Assembly: GCF_002531575.1 (NCBI RefSeq)
Contig: NZ_NWTI01000019.1
Span: forward strand, 118,010 to 182,009
DNA length: 64,000 nucleotides
Origin: Bradyrhizobium sp. Y36
GTDB taxonomy: Bacteria; Pseudomonadota; Alphaproteobacteria; Rhizobiales; Xanthobacteraceae
Direction of reading: 5' to 3'
The position numbers and the translations under genes were made by a program. Shown here piece by piece: positions 1-8,199 of the stretch (within the stretch, counting starts at the first letter, position 1; each line of letters begins with the position of its first letter). The notes under the pieces are model-generated. The model saw only the letters and a program-made list of their open reading frames with translations. It ran no database searches and was not told the DNA's origin.

Positions 1-1590
1 CTCGATCGCGATCACGGCCTGGTCGGCGAAGGTCTTGAGCAGGTTGATCGCCTTGTCCGGGAATTGGCCGGCTTGGGGTCGCGTCACCGCGATGGTGCCG
101 ATCGCGATGCCGTCGCGGAGCATCGGCACCACCAGGATGCTGCGATAGCCTCGGGTGCGCGCCAGCTCCTTCATGGCCTCGGTCAGGTCAGGCTCGTTCT
201 GCATGTCGCTGCGGAAGGCATGTTCTCCGCTTCGAGCGACCCGGCTGTGAATGCCCGGCGACGACAGCTGCGTGGGGAAGGAGCTGAGCAGATCGGCATT
301 GCCGGCTTCATTGTCGGTGGTGAAGGCGGCCAGATGCAGCATGCCGTCCTTGAGGCGGGTGACGGTGGACGAATGTCCGCCGATCAGCGTCTTGGCGCTG
401 TCGGAAATGGCCTGGAACACCGGCGTGACGTCGGCGGGCGAGGCCGCGATCACCTTGAGGATGTCGGCGGTCGCGGTCTGGCGCTCCAGCGCCTCCCGCG
501 TCGCATTGAACAGGCTGACGTTCTTGATCGCGATCACCGCCTGGTCGGCAAAAGTCTGCAGCAGCCGGACGTGATGGTCGGCGAAGGCGCCGGTCGCGCG
601 GCGCGTCGCGATGATGAGGCCGATCGCCTCGCCCTCGCTCATCAGCGGCGCGAACAGCATGCTGCGATAGCCGCGGGCGCGCGCGATGTCGCGCGCGGCC
701 GGTTCCAGCTCGGTGTCCGGCAATTGCGCCGCGGCACCCCTGGCCACGAGCGGATAGGGCGGAAAGCGCGCGAACGGGACCGGGAACGAGGCCTGCAGCA
801 CGCGATCGCCGGACGGATCGGTCGGCGTGAAGGCCGCAAGATGGGCCGCGCCGTCGACGTAGCGCAGCACCGCCGTGGAGAAGCCGCCGATCAGCCGGTT
901 GGCGTTGGCCGCGATGGCGTCGAACACCGGCTGCACGTCGGACGGCGAGGCCGCCATCACTTTCAGGATGTCGGCGGTCGCGGTCTGGCGTTCCAGCGTC
1001 TCTTTCGTCTCGTTGAACAGGCGCGCATTCTCGATCGCGATCACGGCCTGGTCGGCGAAGGTCTGCAGCAGCTGCACGAGATCGGCCGCGAACGCGCCTG
1101 GCTCGGCGCGCGTGACGCTGATCATGCCGACCGGCGTGCCGCGGTTCATCAGCGGCATGAACAGCACGCTGCGGAAGCCGCGCAGCCGCGCCAGCTCGCG
1201 GTTCAGCTCGGGGACGTCAGCGGCCTCGCTGTCGGGAAACTGGATCGTCTCGCCCCCGCGCACCAGCGCAAAGGTCGGAAACTCCGAGATCTTGCGCGGG
1301 AACGACACCTTCAGCCCTTCGTCGGCCTCCGGGCTGGTCGGCGTGTAGGCGACGAGATGCAGCTCGTCGCCGATGAACTGGAGCACGGTGGCGGAGAAGC
1401 CGCCGAGCAGGCGCTTGGAGCTCGACGCGATCGCCGAGAACACCGGCCGGGCATCGGAGGGCGAGGCCGCGATGGTGCGCAGGATCTCGGCGCTGGCGCT
1501 TTGGCGGTCCCGCGCAATTGCGAGCTCGCTGCGCAGCCGCGCATTCTCGGCTGCGAGTTCGTCGGCGATCGTCTTCGGAGGGTTGGTCAT
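1..1590 (-). CDS. Multi-GAF-domain sensor protein, probably a hybrid or sensor histidine kinase (C-terminal part outside the window)
   Basis: The reading frame is open from an ATG at 1590 down to base 1, so 530 residues are visible and the C-terminus lies outside the window. The visible part starts with a short coiled segment (TIADELAAENARLRSEL) and then holds three GAF domains in tandem, each ending in a nearly identical block (LLQTFADQAVIAIENARLF or close variants) and joined by EILRTIAASPSD / DILKVIAASPAD-type linkers. GAF domains bind small ligands or chromophores. In rhizobia this tandem architecture normally precedes a HisKA/HATPase module, but that module is not visible here, so the kinase call is inference. 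It lies 95 bp downstream of the TPP enzyme on the same strand. The repeated DNA blocks near bases 1, 522 and 1029 show internal duplication. Confidence 0.8.
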   Translation of the reverse strand, partial: MTNPPKTIADELAAENARLRSELAIARDRQSASAEILRTIAASPSDARPVFSAIASSSKRLLGGFSATVLQFIGDELHLVAYTPTSPEADEGLKVSFPRKISEFPTFALVRGGETIQFPDSEAADVPELNRELARLRGFRSVLFMPLMNRGTPVGMISVTRAEPGAFAADLVQLLQTFADQAVIAIENARLFNETKETLERQTATADILKVMAASPSDVQPVFDAIAANANRLIGGFSTAVLRYVDGAAHLAAFTPTDPSGDRVLQASFPVPFARFPPYPLVARGAAAQLPDTELEPAARDIARARGYRSMLFAPLMSEGEAIGLIIATRRATGAFADHHVRLLQTFADQAVIAIKNVSLFNATREALERQTATADILKVIAASPADVTPVFQAISDSAKTLIGGHSSTVTRLKDGMLHLAAFTTDNEAGNADLLSSFPTQLSSPGIHSRVARSGEHAFRSDMQNEPDLTEAMKELARTRGYRSILVVPMLRDGIAIGTIAVTRPQAGQFPDKAINLLKTFADQAVIAIE

Positions 1591-1685
1591 TCGCAATCCG
1601 GCTTGATGCCACGACAGGCGCAGCACCAGGCCGGATTATCACATCCCCTGCGGCCGGAGCCAGCGCCCGCGGCGTCCCGGCTGCC

Positions 1686-3320
1686 TCACGTTCCCGGCCG
1701 CGATACCTCGGTCTCCTTGCTGGTGATGAACTCCAGCAGCACCGGAATGCCTTCCCTTGTCTTCTGGATGCCGCGCCTGATCGCGGGGATGATGTCTTCC
1801 GGCCTTTCCACCCGTTCGCCATAACCGCCGAAGGCGCGCGCCATCGCGGCGTAGTCGCCGGAGATGTCGGTGGAACGATATTTCTCGGTCGAGATCGGCA
1901 TCACCTTCAATTCGATCGCCATCGAGAAATTGTTGAGCAGGATCGACATGATCGGAATCCGCTCGCGTACCGCGGTCTCGAAATCCATGCCGGTGAAACC
2001 GATCGCCGCATCGCCCCAGACGTTGATGCAGAGCTTGTCGGGCTTGGCGAGCTTGGCGCCCATCGCAAGGCCCAGGCCGTAGCCGAGCTGCGTGGTCTTG
2101 CCCCAGCCGAGATAGGTGAGGGGTTGCGTCGACTTCCAGAACGGCGAGAGCTGGTCGCGCGGGCTGCCGGCATCATGCGTGATGATGGTGTTGTCGATGT
2201 CGACCGTGTGCTGCAGATCCCACAGCACGCGATAGGGGCTCAAGGGCGCATCGTTGCTGGTGAGCTTCGGCATCCACTTCGCCAGCCATTCCTTGTGCGA
2301 GGCCGCGATCTCGGCCGCCACGGCGGAGGCATCGCGATCGGTAGTGACGGTCTTGCCGATCTCCTCCAGCAGCGCGTCGAGCACGAGGCCGGCATCGCCG
2401 ACCAGACCAATTTTCGCCTCCACGTCCTTGTTGAGGTGGTTGGGATCGAGCGTGGAGTGGATGATGGTCTTGCCCTTCGGCATGGCGATGCCGAAGTTCG
2501 TTTCCGTAAACGAGCAGCCGATGCCGAAGATGACGTCGGCTTCGGCCAGGAATTTCGGCACCGCGCGCGGCACCGCAAGGCCGCCGGAGCCGAGCGAGAG
2601 CGGATGGGTTTCCGGAAACGCGGATTTGCCCCCTAAGCTGGTGGTGATGGGGATCGCCAGCCGCTCGGCGAGCCGCTTCAGTTGCGGCCAGGCCTGCGCG
2701 TAATGCACGCCCTGGCCGGCATAGATCACCGGCCGCTTGGCGTTGACGAGCAGATCGGCCGCTTGCTTCACGTGAACAGGGTCGGCGCCGTAGCGCGTGC
2801 GCAGCACCGGCGTGTAGTTGAGCGGCTCCGGCACTTCCTCGTTCCACATGTCGGAAGGAATTTCCACGATGACCGGCCCGCCGCGGCCGTTCTTCAGCTT
2901 GGTGAAGGCGCGGCGGAAGATGTTGGCGACCTCAGTGGCGAGAATGATGGGCTCGGACGATTTCGCAAACGGCTTCATCGCCTCGCTGGAATTGAAGTTC
3001 GGCTCGATATGCGCAAGCCTCCGCTGATAGCCCATCGGCAGCACCAGCACGGGCACGGATTCGCCGAAGCACTGCGCGACGCCGCCCATCGCGTTCTCCG
3101 CGCCGGGCCCATGCTGCATGCAGAACGCGCCGATCGAGCGTCCCGACGTCACCCGCGAGATCGCATCCGCCATGTGGATGCCGACGCGCTCCTGCCGCAC
3201 CATCACGGGGCGGATCTCGGCCTTGGCGGCGTGCTCGATCAGATGGTTGACGGGATAGCCGCAGAGGATCTCGATCCCCTCGCGCCGCATGATTTCCGCA
3301 ATGGCGGTGCCGAGCTTCAT
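1686..3320 (-). CDS. Thiamine pyrophosphate-requiring enzyme, acetolactate synthase/benzoylformate decarboxylase superfamily
   Basis: A 544-residue protein with the full TPP-enzyme layout. The N-terminal PYR domain carries the activating glutamate (RQERVGIHMADA, Glu44). A central domain follows (about 190-320). The C-terminal PP domain has the Mg/TPP motif beginning WGDAAIGFTGMD and ending LLNNFSM (about 430-465). The exact substrate is not readable: it is not oxalyl-CoA decarboxylase by any signature I can see, and it lacks the small subunit partner of a biosynthetic acetolactate synthase. The ATG at 3320 is preferred over an in-frame codon at 3335 because GGAGAGAG lies about 8 bases before it. 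It is followed on the same strand by the GAF sensor gene, 95 bp away, and may be co-transcribed with it. Confidence 0.85.
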   Translation of the reverse strand: MKLGTAIAEIMRREGIEILCGYPVNHLIEHAAKAEIRPVMVRQERVGIHMADAISRVTSGRSIGAFCMQHGPGAENAMGGVAQCFGESVPVLVLPMGYQRRLAHIEPNFNSSEAMKPFAKSSEPIILATEVANIFRRAFTKLKNGRGGPVIVEIPSDMWNEEVPEPLNYTPVLRTRYGADPVHVKQAADLLVNAKRPVIYAGQGVHYAQAWPQLKRLAERLAIPITTSLGGKSAFPETHPLSLGSGGLAVPRAVPKFLAEADVIFGIGCSFTETNFGIAMPKGKTIIHSTLDPNHLNKDVEAKIGLVGDAGLVLDALLEEIGKTVTTDRDASAVAAEIAASHKEWLAKWMPKLTSNDAPLSPYRVLWDLQHTVDIDNTIITHDAGSPRDQLSPFWKSTQPLTYLGWGKTTQLGYGLGLAMGAKLAKPDKLCINVWGDAAIGFTGMDFETAVRERIPIMSILLNNFSMAIELKVMPISTEKYRSTDISGDYAAMARAFGGYGERVERPEDIIPAIRRGIQKTREGIPVLLEFITSKETEVSRPGT

Positions 3321-3538
3321 GGCGTCTCTCTCCACTCTCAGGGCGTGGCCGGTTGATCCGGCTCGCTCGAGAGAGGATCAGGAATCGACCGGACCGTAAA
3401 GCGAGGCGCGGCGCGGATGCGTCGGGTCTGCCATGCAGGAGGGCGTCCTCAAGATCGCGCCGTCCCCCGGCCGTAGGCAATGACGTTGCATGCCGGGGAG
3501 GATGACCGCATGATGAAGCAACGTTCGCGGAATCCCGG

Positions 3539-4177
3539 ATGCTGAAGCTCGATCATATCACGGTCATCGCTCCGAGCCTCGCCGAAGGCGTCCGCCACGT
3601 CCGAGACTGTCTCGATCTCGATGTCCCGTTCGGGCAGCGCCATGCCTATATGGGCACCCACAATCATCTGCTTCAGCTCGGCGGCACCGTCTATCTCGAA
3701 ATCGTGGCGCTCGATCCGGAGGCCGCAGCGCCGGGCCGTCCACGCTGGTTCGGCCTCGACGACCAGCACAAGATCAGGTCCGACTGGGACGAGGGCCGCC
3801 GCCTGCGGGGCTGGGTCGCGCGAACCGACTTGATCGACGCGATCATCGCCCGCCACGGCGATCTCTTCGGCGCGAAGGTTCCGCTTCCCACGACCGATCC
3901 GTCGTTCGACTTCGCCATTCCCAGCGACGGGTCGCTCCCGCTCGACGGCGCCGCTCCCTCGATCATCGACCGGCGTGGCAAGCCCCGCTCGATGGCTGCG
4001 ATCGCCGACCTCGGCGCGCGGCTGCAATCCGTCACGCTCGAGCATCCGGAACCCGCTGCGCTGGAGCCGCTGTATCGTGCGTTGGCGATCGATCGGCCGC
4101 CCGACATCGTGCAGGGGACGAGGTTGCGCTATCGCGCCCGGATCGAAACACCGAGCGGAGCAAGAGAGCTCACCTGA
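3539..4177 (+). CDS. VOC-family protein (glyoxalase-like domain)
   Basis: A 212-residue protein that opens with the typical vicinal-oxygen-chelate first strand (MLKLDHITVIAPSLAEGV) and continues with the HNHLLQLGGTVYLEIVALDP block seen in the Glyoxalase_3-like branch of the superfamily. His6 and the glutamate in YLEIV are the usual metal-site candidates. A second half-module (about 110-205) is more divergent. Family members include dioxygenases, isomerases and many uncharacterised proteins, so no substrate is proposed. It is a lone plus-strand gene, convergent with the RTX gene, with a GC-rich hairpin directly after the stop. Confidence 0.75.
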   Translation: MLKLDHITVIAPSLAEGVRHVRDCLDLDVPFGQRHAYMGTHNHLLQLGGTVYLEIVALDPEAAAPGRPRWFGLDDQHKIRSDWDEGRRLRGWVARTDLIDAIIARHGDLFGAKVPLPTTDPSFDFAIPSDGSLPLDGAAPSIIDRRGKPRSMAAIADLGARLQSVTLEHPEPAALEPLYRALAIDRPPDIVQGTRLRYRARIETPSGARELT

Positions 4178-4213
4178 GCGCCGCCGGCCGCCGGCGGCGC
4201 CCTGCGCATTTTT
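4178..4213 (+). terminator. Candidate terminator of the VOC gene
   Basis: A 10-bp perfect stem (GCGCCGCCGG with CCGGCGGCGC) and a 3-base loop overlap and follow the VOC stop codon. A run of five T occurs nine bases after the stem on the plus strand. The T run is not immediately adjacent, so efficiency is uncertain. Confidence 0.45.
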
Positions 4214-4226
4214 CGCCTTCGAACGC

Positions 4227-6980
4227 TCAGACCAGCGTGCCCGCGTGAAGGTTCGCGTGGGCGAGCAGGGACTGGATCACGACGTTGTCGCCGGGACCTC
4301 CGTCCAGCACGTCGAGGCCGCCGCCGCCGATCAGCACGTCGTCGCCGAGGCCGCCGAGCAGCGTATCGTTGCCGGCGCTGCCGATCAGCACGTCATCGCC
4401 CGCGCCGCCGTCGAAGACGAGATGCGGGCCGCCGGGACCGACGCCCGACGCCTCGATCACGTCGTCGCCGCCGAGGCCGTTGATGGTGATGGTGTCGTTG
4501 AAGTCGAAATTCTCGATCACGACCTGGCTTGCCAGGCCGTCGATCACCAGCGCGCCATTGCTGTTGAGCGACAGGGTAATGACGTCGTCGCCGCCGGTTC
4601 CGTTGATCACGATGTTGTCGGCCGCGCCGTCGCCGCCCGGAGTGCCGGGGTTACCGCCGAGGTCGACCTTCACCTGTGTCACGTCGGTGCCGCTCATGTC
4701 GCCGATCGTGATCTTGTCCGCGCCGCCGCGCGCATCGAACGCGATCGTCTCGACGCCGTGGGTGTCCATCGTGATGGCGGCGACGTCCCGCGTCAGCTCG
4801 GCGCGCGCGCCGTTGGCGAAGATATTGATGGTCTCGGCGATGTTGGCGCCGTTGAACAGCAGCGTGTCGCTGCCGGCCTGGCCCTCGACAATGTCGTTGT
4901 CGTCGCCGGGATTCCAGACGAAGGTGTCGTTGCCCGCGCCCATCAGCGCGACGTCGTTGCCGTCGCCGCCGTTGATGATGTCGTCGCCCTGGCTGCCGTG
5001 GATGGTGTCGTTGCCGAGCCCGCTGTTGATCGTCAGCTGCAGCACGCCGGCCGCAAGGCCGCTGGCGTCGATGACATCGTCGCCGCCAAGGCCGTTGAGC
5101 GTCAGCTGATCGGTCGCGTCCATTCCGGTCAGCTGGGTGGCCGCATGCAGGCCGAACACCGTCACGCCGCCGGCATTGCCGCTGACGCCGAACGTGTCGG
5201 CGCTCTGGGTGGCATCGACCGCGACGGTGTCGACGGCGCCGTCGGGCGTTGCCGTGGGACCTGCGAGGTCGATGTTCACGCGCGTCACGTCAGTCCCGGT
5301 CAGATCCCCGATCGTGACGTGATCGCTGCCGCCGAGCGCATGGATGTCGACGTGCTCGACCCCGTGCAAATCCATCGTGATGTTGGCGACGTCGCGCGTC
5401 AGCAAAGCGCGATCGCCGTTCGCCACGACGGACATGGTTTCCGCAATGCTGGCGCCGAAGAACCGCAAGCTGTCGACGCCGGTGCCGCCCTCGACGGTGT
5501 CGCTGCCGTCGCCGGGGTTCCACTGGAAGACGTCCGTGCCGGCACCCAGCAGCGCGACGTCGTTGCCGCGGCCGCCGATGACGACATCGTTGCCGTCGCC
5601 GCCGATCAGCGTGTCGTTGCCCCCGCTGCCGGTGATCGTGTCGTTGCCGGCCCCGCCATCGATGGTCAGTTGCACGATGCCCGCGGCCAGCATGGCCGCC
5701 GAGATCGTGTCGTTGCCGCCGAGGCCCTGGACGAGAAGTGCATCGTTCGCGCCTTCCGCGTTGGTGATGGCGACGGTGGCGGGCAACCCCGTGACCGCAA
5801 CCGACGTGCCGGTGCCGGAGATCTCGACCGCGTTGGCGCTATTCGTGCCGACCAGCGTCACGATGTCGGCCGCACCGTCACCGGCGCCGCCTGATCCGAG
5901 ATCGATGTTGACCTGCCTGACGTCCGTTCCGGCCAGGTTGTTGACCGCGATATTGTCGCTGCCGCCCTTGGCGTTGATCGTGACGGTTTCGATGCCGTCG
6001 AGGTCCATCGTGATGTTGGCGACATTGCGGGTGAGCAGCACATGGCCGCCATTGGCCGCGGACAGGGTGATGTCCTCGGCGATGTTTGCGCCATTGAAGA
6101 GAAGAGTGTCAGCTCCGGCCTGGCCGTCGACCTTGTCGCTGCCGTCGCCGGGATCCCACTGGAAGGTGTCGTTGCCGGCGCCGAGCAGGGCGGTGTCATT
6201 GCCCTGGTTGCCGTCGACGAAATCGTTGCCGTCACCGCCCAGCAGGCGGTCGGCGCCGTTGCCGCCGAGGATGGTGTCGTTGCCCGCCCCGCCGTCGATC
6301 GTCAGATTGATGAGCGCGGCGAGATTGCCGGAGGCGGTGATCACGTCGTCGCCGCCACCGGCATTGACCACAAGGTTCTCGGTGGTGCCGATGTCGAGCG
6401 AGAACGGTGCCGGATCGACCCGGTCGAAGCGCACCCGCGTGCCGTTGGCGGTGATGGCAAACGTCTCGCTGCCGTTGCCGCCGTTCACCTCGGCGGTGTC
6501 GATGCCTTCGCCGCCCTCCATCAGGTCGCTGTCGTCGCCGGGGTTCCAGATCATGCGGTCGTTGCCGGCTTCACCGAACATCTGGTCGTTGCCGTCGCCG
6601 CCGACCAGCACGTCGTTGCCGGCGCCGCCGAACAACAAATCGTTGCCACCCTTGCCGAGCAGCGTGTCGTTGCCGGACTGGCCGAACAGCATGTCGCCGC
6701 CGGACCCGCCGGTCAGCGTATCGTTGCCGGCACCGCCGAACAGGTTTGCGGCGGGCATCGCCCCATTGCTTTCGTCGATGGTGATGACGTCATTGCCGTC
6801 CAGGCCGAAAGCCTGGATCAATTTGGTATTGGCGACCGTGGCGGGGCCGCCTTTGACTGCGACCGCGCCATGGTTGACGACGATCGTCCCGGCCGCGTTG
6901 CGGCCCAGTGTGACCGTGTTGTTGTGGGCATTGCCAAGAACGGTGAGAATTCCGGCGGAAAAATTTGCTGTGACAGCCAT
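4227..6980 (-). CDS. Large RTX-repeat calcium-binding protein
   Basis: A 917-residue acidic, glycine/asparagine/aspartate-rich protein with many GGxGNDxLxGG nonapeptides, for example at about 85-145 and at the C-terminal 45 residues before the tail. Such repeats fold into calcium-binding beta-rolls, usually in proteins exported by type I secretion. There is no N-terminal signal peptide, which agrees with that route, but no type I transporter genes are in the window. Between the RTX clusters is a longer module of about 205 residues, beginning W(N/D)PGD, repeated from about 145, 277, 486 and 689. The start at 6980 (MAVTANFSAG) has AGAAG upstream. An earlier in-frame codon at 7067 would add 29 residues with no family support. 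Confidence 0.85.
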   Translation of the reverse strand: MAVTANFSAGILTVLGNAHNNTVTLGRNAAGTIVVNHGAVAVKGGPATVANTKLIQAFGLDGNDVITIDESNGAMPAANLFGGAGNDTLTGGSGGDMLFGQSGNDTLLGKGGNDLLFGGAGNDVLVGGDGNDQMFGEAGNDRMIWNPGDDSDLMEGGEGIDTAEVNGGNGSETFAITANGTRVRFDRVDPAPFSLDIGTTENLVVNAGGGDDVITASGNLAALINLTIDGGAGNDTILGGNGADRLLGGDGNDFVDGNQGNDTALLGAGNDTFQWDPGDGSDKVDGQAGADTLLFNGANIAEDITLSAANGGHVLLTRNVANITMDLDGIETVTINAKGGSDNIAVNNLAGTDVRQVNIDLGSGGAGDGAADIVTLVGTNSANAVEISGTGTSVAVTGLPATVAITNAEGANDALLVQGLGGNDTISAAMLAAGIVQLTIDGGAGNDTITGSGGNDTLIGGDGNDVVIGGRGNDVALLGAGTDVFQWNPGDGSDTVEGGTGVDSLRFFGASIAETMSVVANGDRALLTRDVANITMDLHGVEHVDIHALGGSDHVTIGDLTGTDVTRVNIDLAGPTATPDGAVDTVAVDATQSADTFGVSGNAGGVTVFGLHAATQLTGMDATDQLTLNGLGGDDVIDASGLAAGVLQLTINSGLGNDTIHGSQGDDIINGGDGNDVALMGAGNDTFVWNPGDDNDIVEGQAGSDTLLFNGANIAETINIFANGARAELTRDVAAITMDTHGVETIAFDARGGADKITIGDMSGTDVTQVKVDLGGNPGTPGGDGAADNIVINGTGGDDVITLSLNSNGALVIDGLASQVVIENFDFNDTITINGLGGDDVIEASGVGPGGPHLVFDGGAGDDVLIGSAGNDTLLGGLGDDVLIGGGGLDVLDGGPGDNVVIQSLLAHANLHAGTLV

Positions 6981-7260
6981 ATGCGCTTCTCGCTCTGCGT
7001 GATCGAAATAGGCCGTGCGGCGGTATCGTGACGCTTTCGCGATGCCGGGGCAGACGGCAAACGACATCGTCTTTAGGCCGGGACGCCGGTTCCAGCTTCG
7101 CTGAAGTCTTCGGACCGGCTCCTGTTTTTCTTGAGAACCGCTTGATTCTTGGGATCGTCAGTTCACGCAGTCGTGTTCGCCGTGGGCCCGGCCGATCTCA
7201 CCTACAATTGGTTGTGCTGCCCGACAGGCAAAACACGCCAGCGCTGGGTCGAGATCTCCA

Positions 7261-7848
7261 CCCAAAAATATTCGAATTTACAGAAGTTCGGTTTTGCCGT
7301 ACAAGCCTTCGCATCCCGCCCGCCACGAGGGCGTTTCGCGATCGTCACGAAGCGCGGGCCGGGATGCGGTGGCCGCGACGGCGTCGGCGCGTGATGGTGC
7401 TGCAGGGCGGGGAAACCCGTGAGCAGCGGCAGGCGCGATACGACACGGCGCTGACAGCGTCTTCGAATGGTCTCGACGGTGAGCGCACGCCAGCCGTGGA
7501 GAACCCAGCGAAGATGTGCGCGGACGGAGAAGTCGTGTGGTCCTGACGCCCGGGGTCTGTGCGTCAAGGCTTGCGGTGATGCGGCAGCCAACCGGTGGCC
7601 ACATCGATCACCCGCAAGGCGACGGGGGCAATAGTGCAGCGCTCCCCGAGGAGAGCACGAAGGACACCGTGAAAACCATCGCGCAGGGAAGGCCGGGCGA
7701 CCGGCACACCTGTCGTCCACCCCGTGCGCGTTTCTTTCGCACACGCGGGACTTCGGGTGCCAGCCGGCGCCCGGCCTTCCCTGCGCCCTTGCTTTCAAAG
7801 GGTGCGAGACGAAAAGCAAAACTCGGGCAAAACCAGCCGCGAGAATGC
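7261..7848 (-). repeat. Dispersed 590-bp repeat, copy 1
   Basis: Read on the minus strand, this stretch matches 45523-46100 read on the plus strand over nearly its whole length, with scattered substitutions and short indels. The best conserved blocks contain CTCTCCTCGGGGAGCG, TGCACTATTGCCCCCGTCGC and GACGCACAGACCCCGGGCGT. The indels break every shared reading frame, so it looks non-coding. It fills most of the gap between the RTX gene (start 6980) and the nuclease gene (stop 8200). I see no convincing gene in 6981-8199. Confidence 0.75.
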
Positions 7849-7867
7849 GAAGGCATGTGCGGTGCCG

Positions 7868-7950
7868 TAGGATGGGTAGAGCACTTGCGAAACCCATCGT
7901 GTTTCAGCACGAAGATCATTGATGGGTTTCGCTTCGCTCTACCCATCCTA
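7868..7950. repeat. Long palindromic repeat (about 27-bp stem)
   Basis: TAGGATGGGTAGAGC at 7868-7882 pairs with GCTCTACCCATCCTA at 7936-7950, and GCGAAACCCATC at 7887-7898 pairs with GATGGGTTTCGC at 7921-7932. The loop is 22 bases. A related shorter element is at 47354-47390. It resembles the small palindromic repeats scattered between genes in Bradyrhizobium. Confidence 0.75.
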
Positions 7951-8063
7951 CCAATCATCAGGGAACATCGGTCTCGTATCTCGGACGCAGCGCAGCAGCG
8001 CAAGAACGCTGCAGCGCGTTCGGGACACGAGAGAGGCGTGTTGATCCTGCGCTCGTTCCTCAC

Positions 8064-8158
8064 ACTCCGTCATTGCGAGCGAAGCGAAGCAATCCAGAGT
8101 CCCTCGGCGGAAAGACTCTGGATTGCTTCGTCGCAAGGGCTCCTCGCAATGACGGAGT
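8064..8158. repeat. Palindromic repeat of the CATTGCGAGCGAAGC type
   Basis: ACTCCGTCATTGCGAG at 8064-8079 pairs with CTCGCAATGACGGAGT at 8143-8158. An inner stem pairs the segment ending CAATCCAGAGT (about 8086-8100) with ACTCTGGATTGCTTCG (8115-8130). It lies just beyond the stop of the nuclease gene and could also serve as a transcript-end structure. A truncated relative occurs at 59248. Confidence 0.75.
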
Positions 8159-8199
8159 CCGTTGAGGCGCCGACGCCCATTACTCCGACCGGCCTCCCG

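Noticed and set aside
3975..7002. Long plus-strand open frames opposite the RTX gene
   Set aside because: Their apparent repeats are the RTX repeats read on the other strand. The minus frame has the known RTX motifs and a ribosome binding site.
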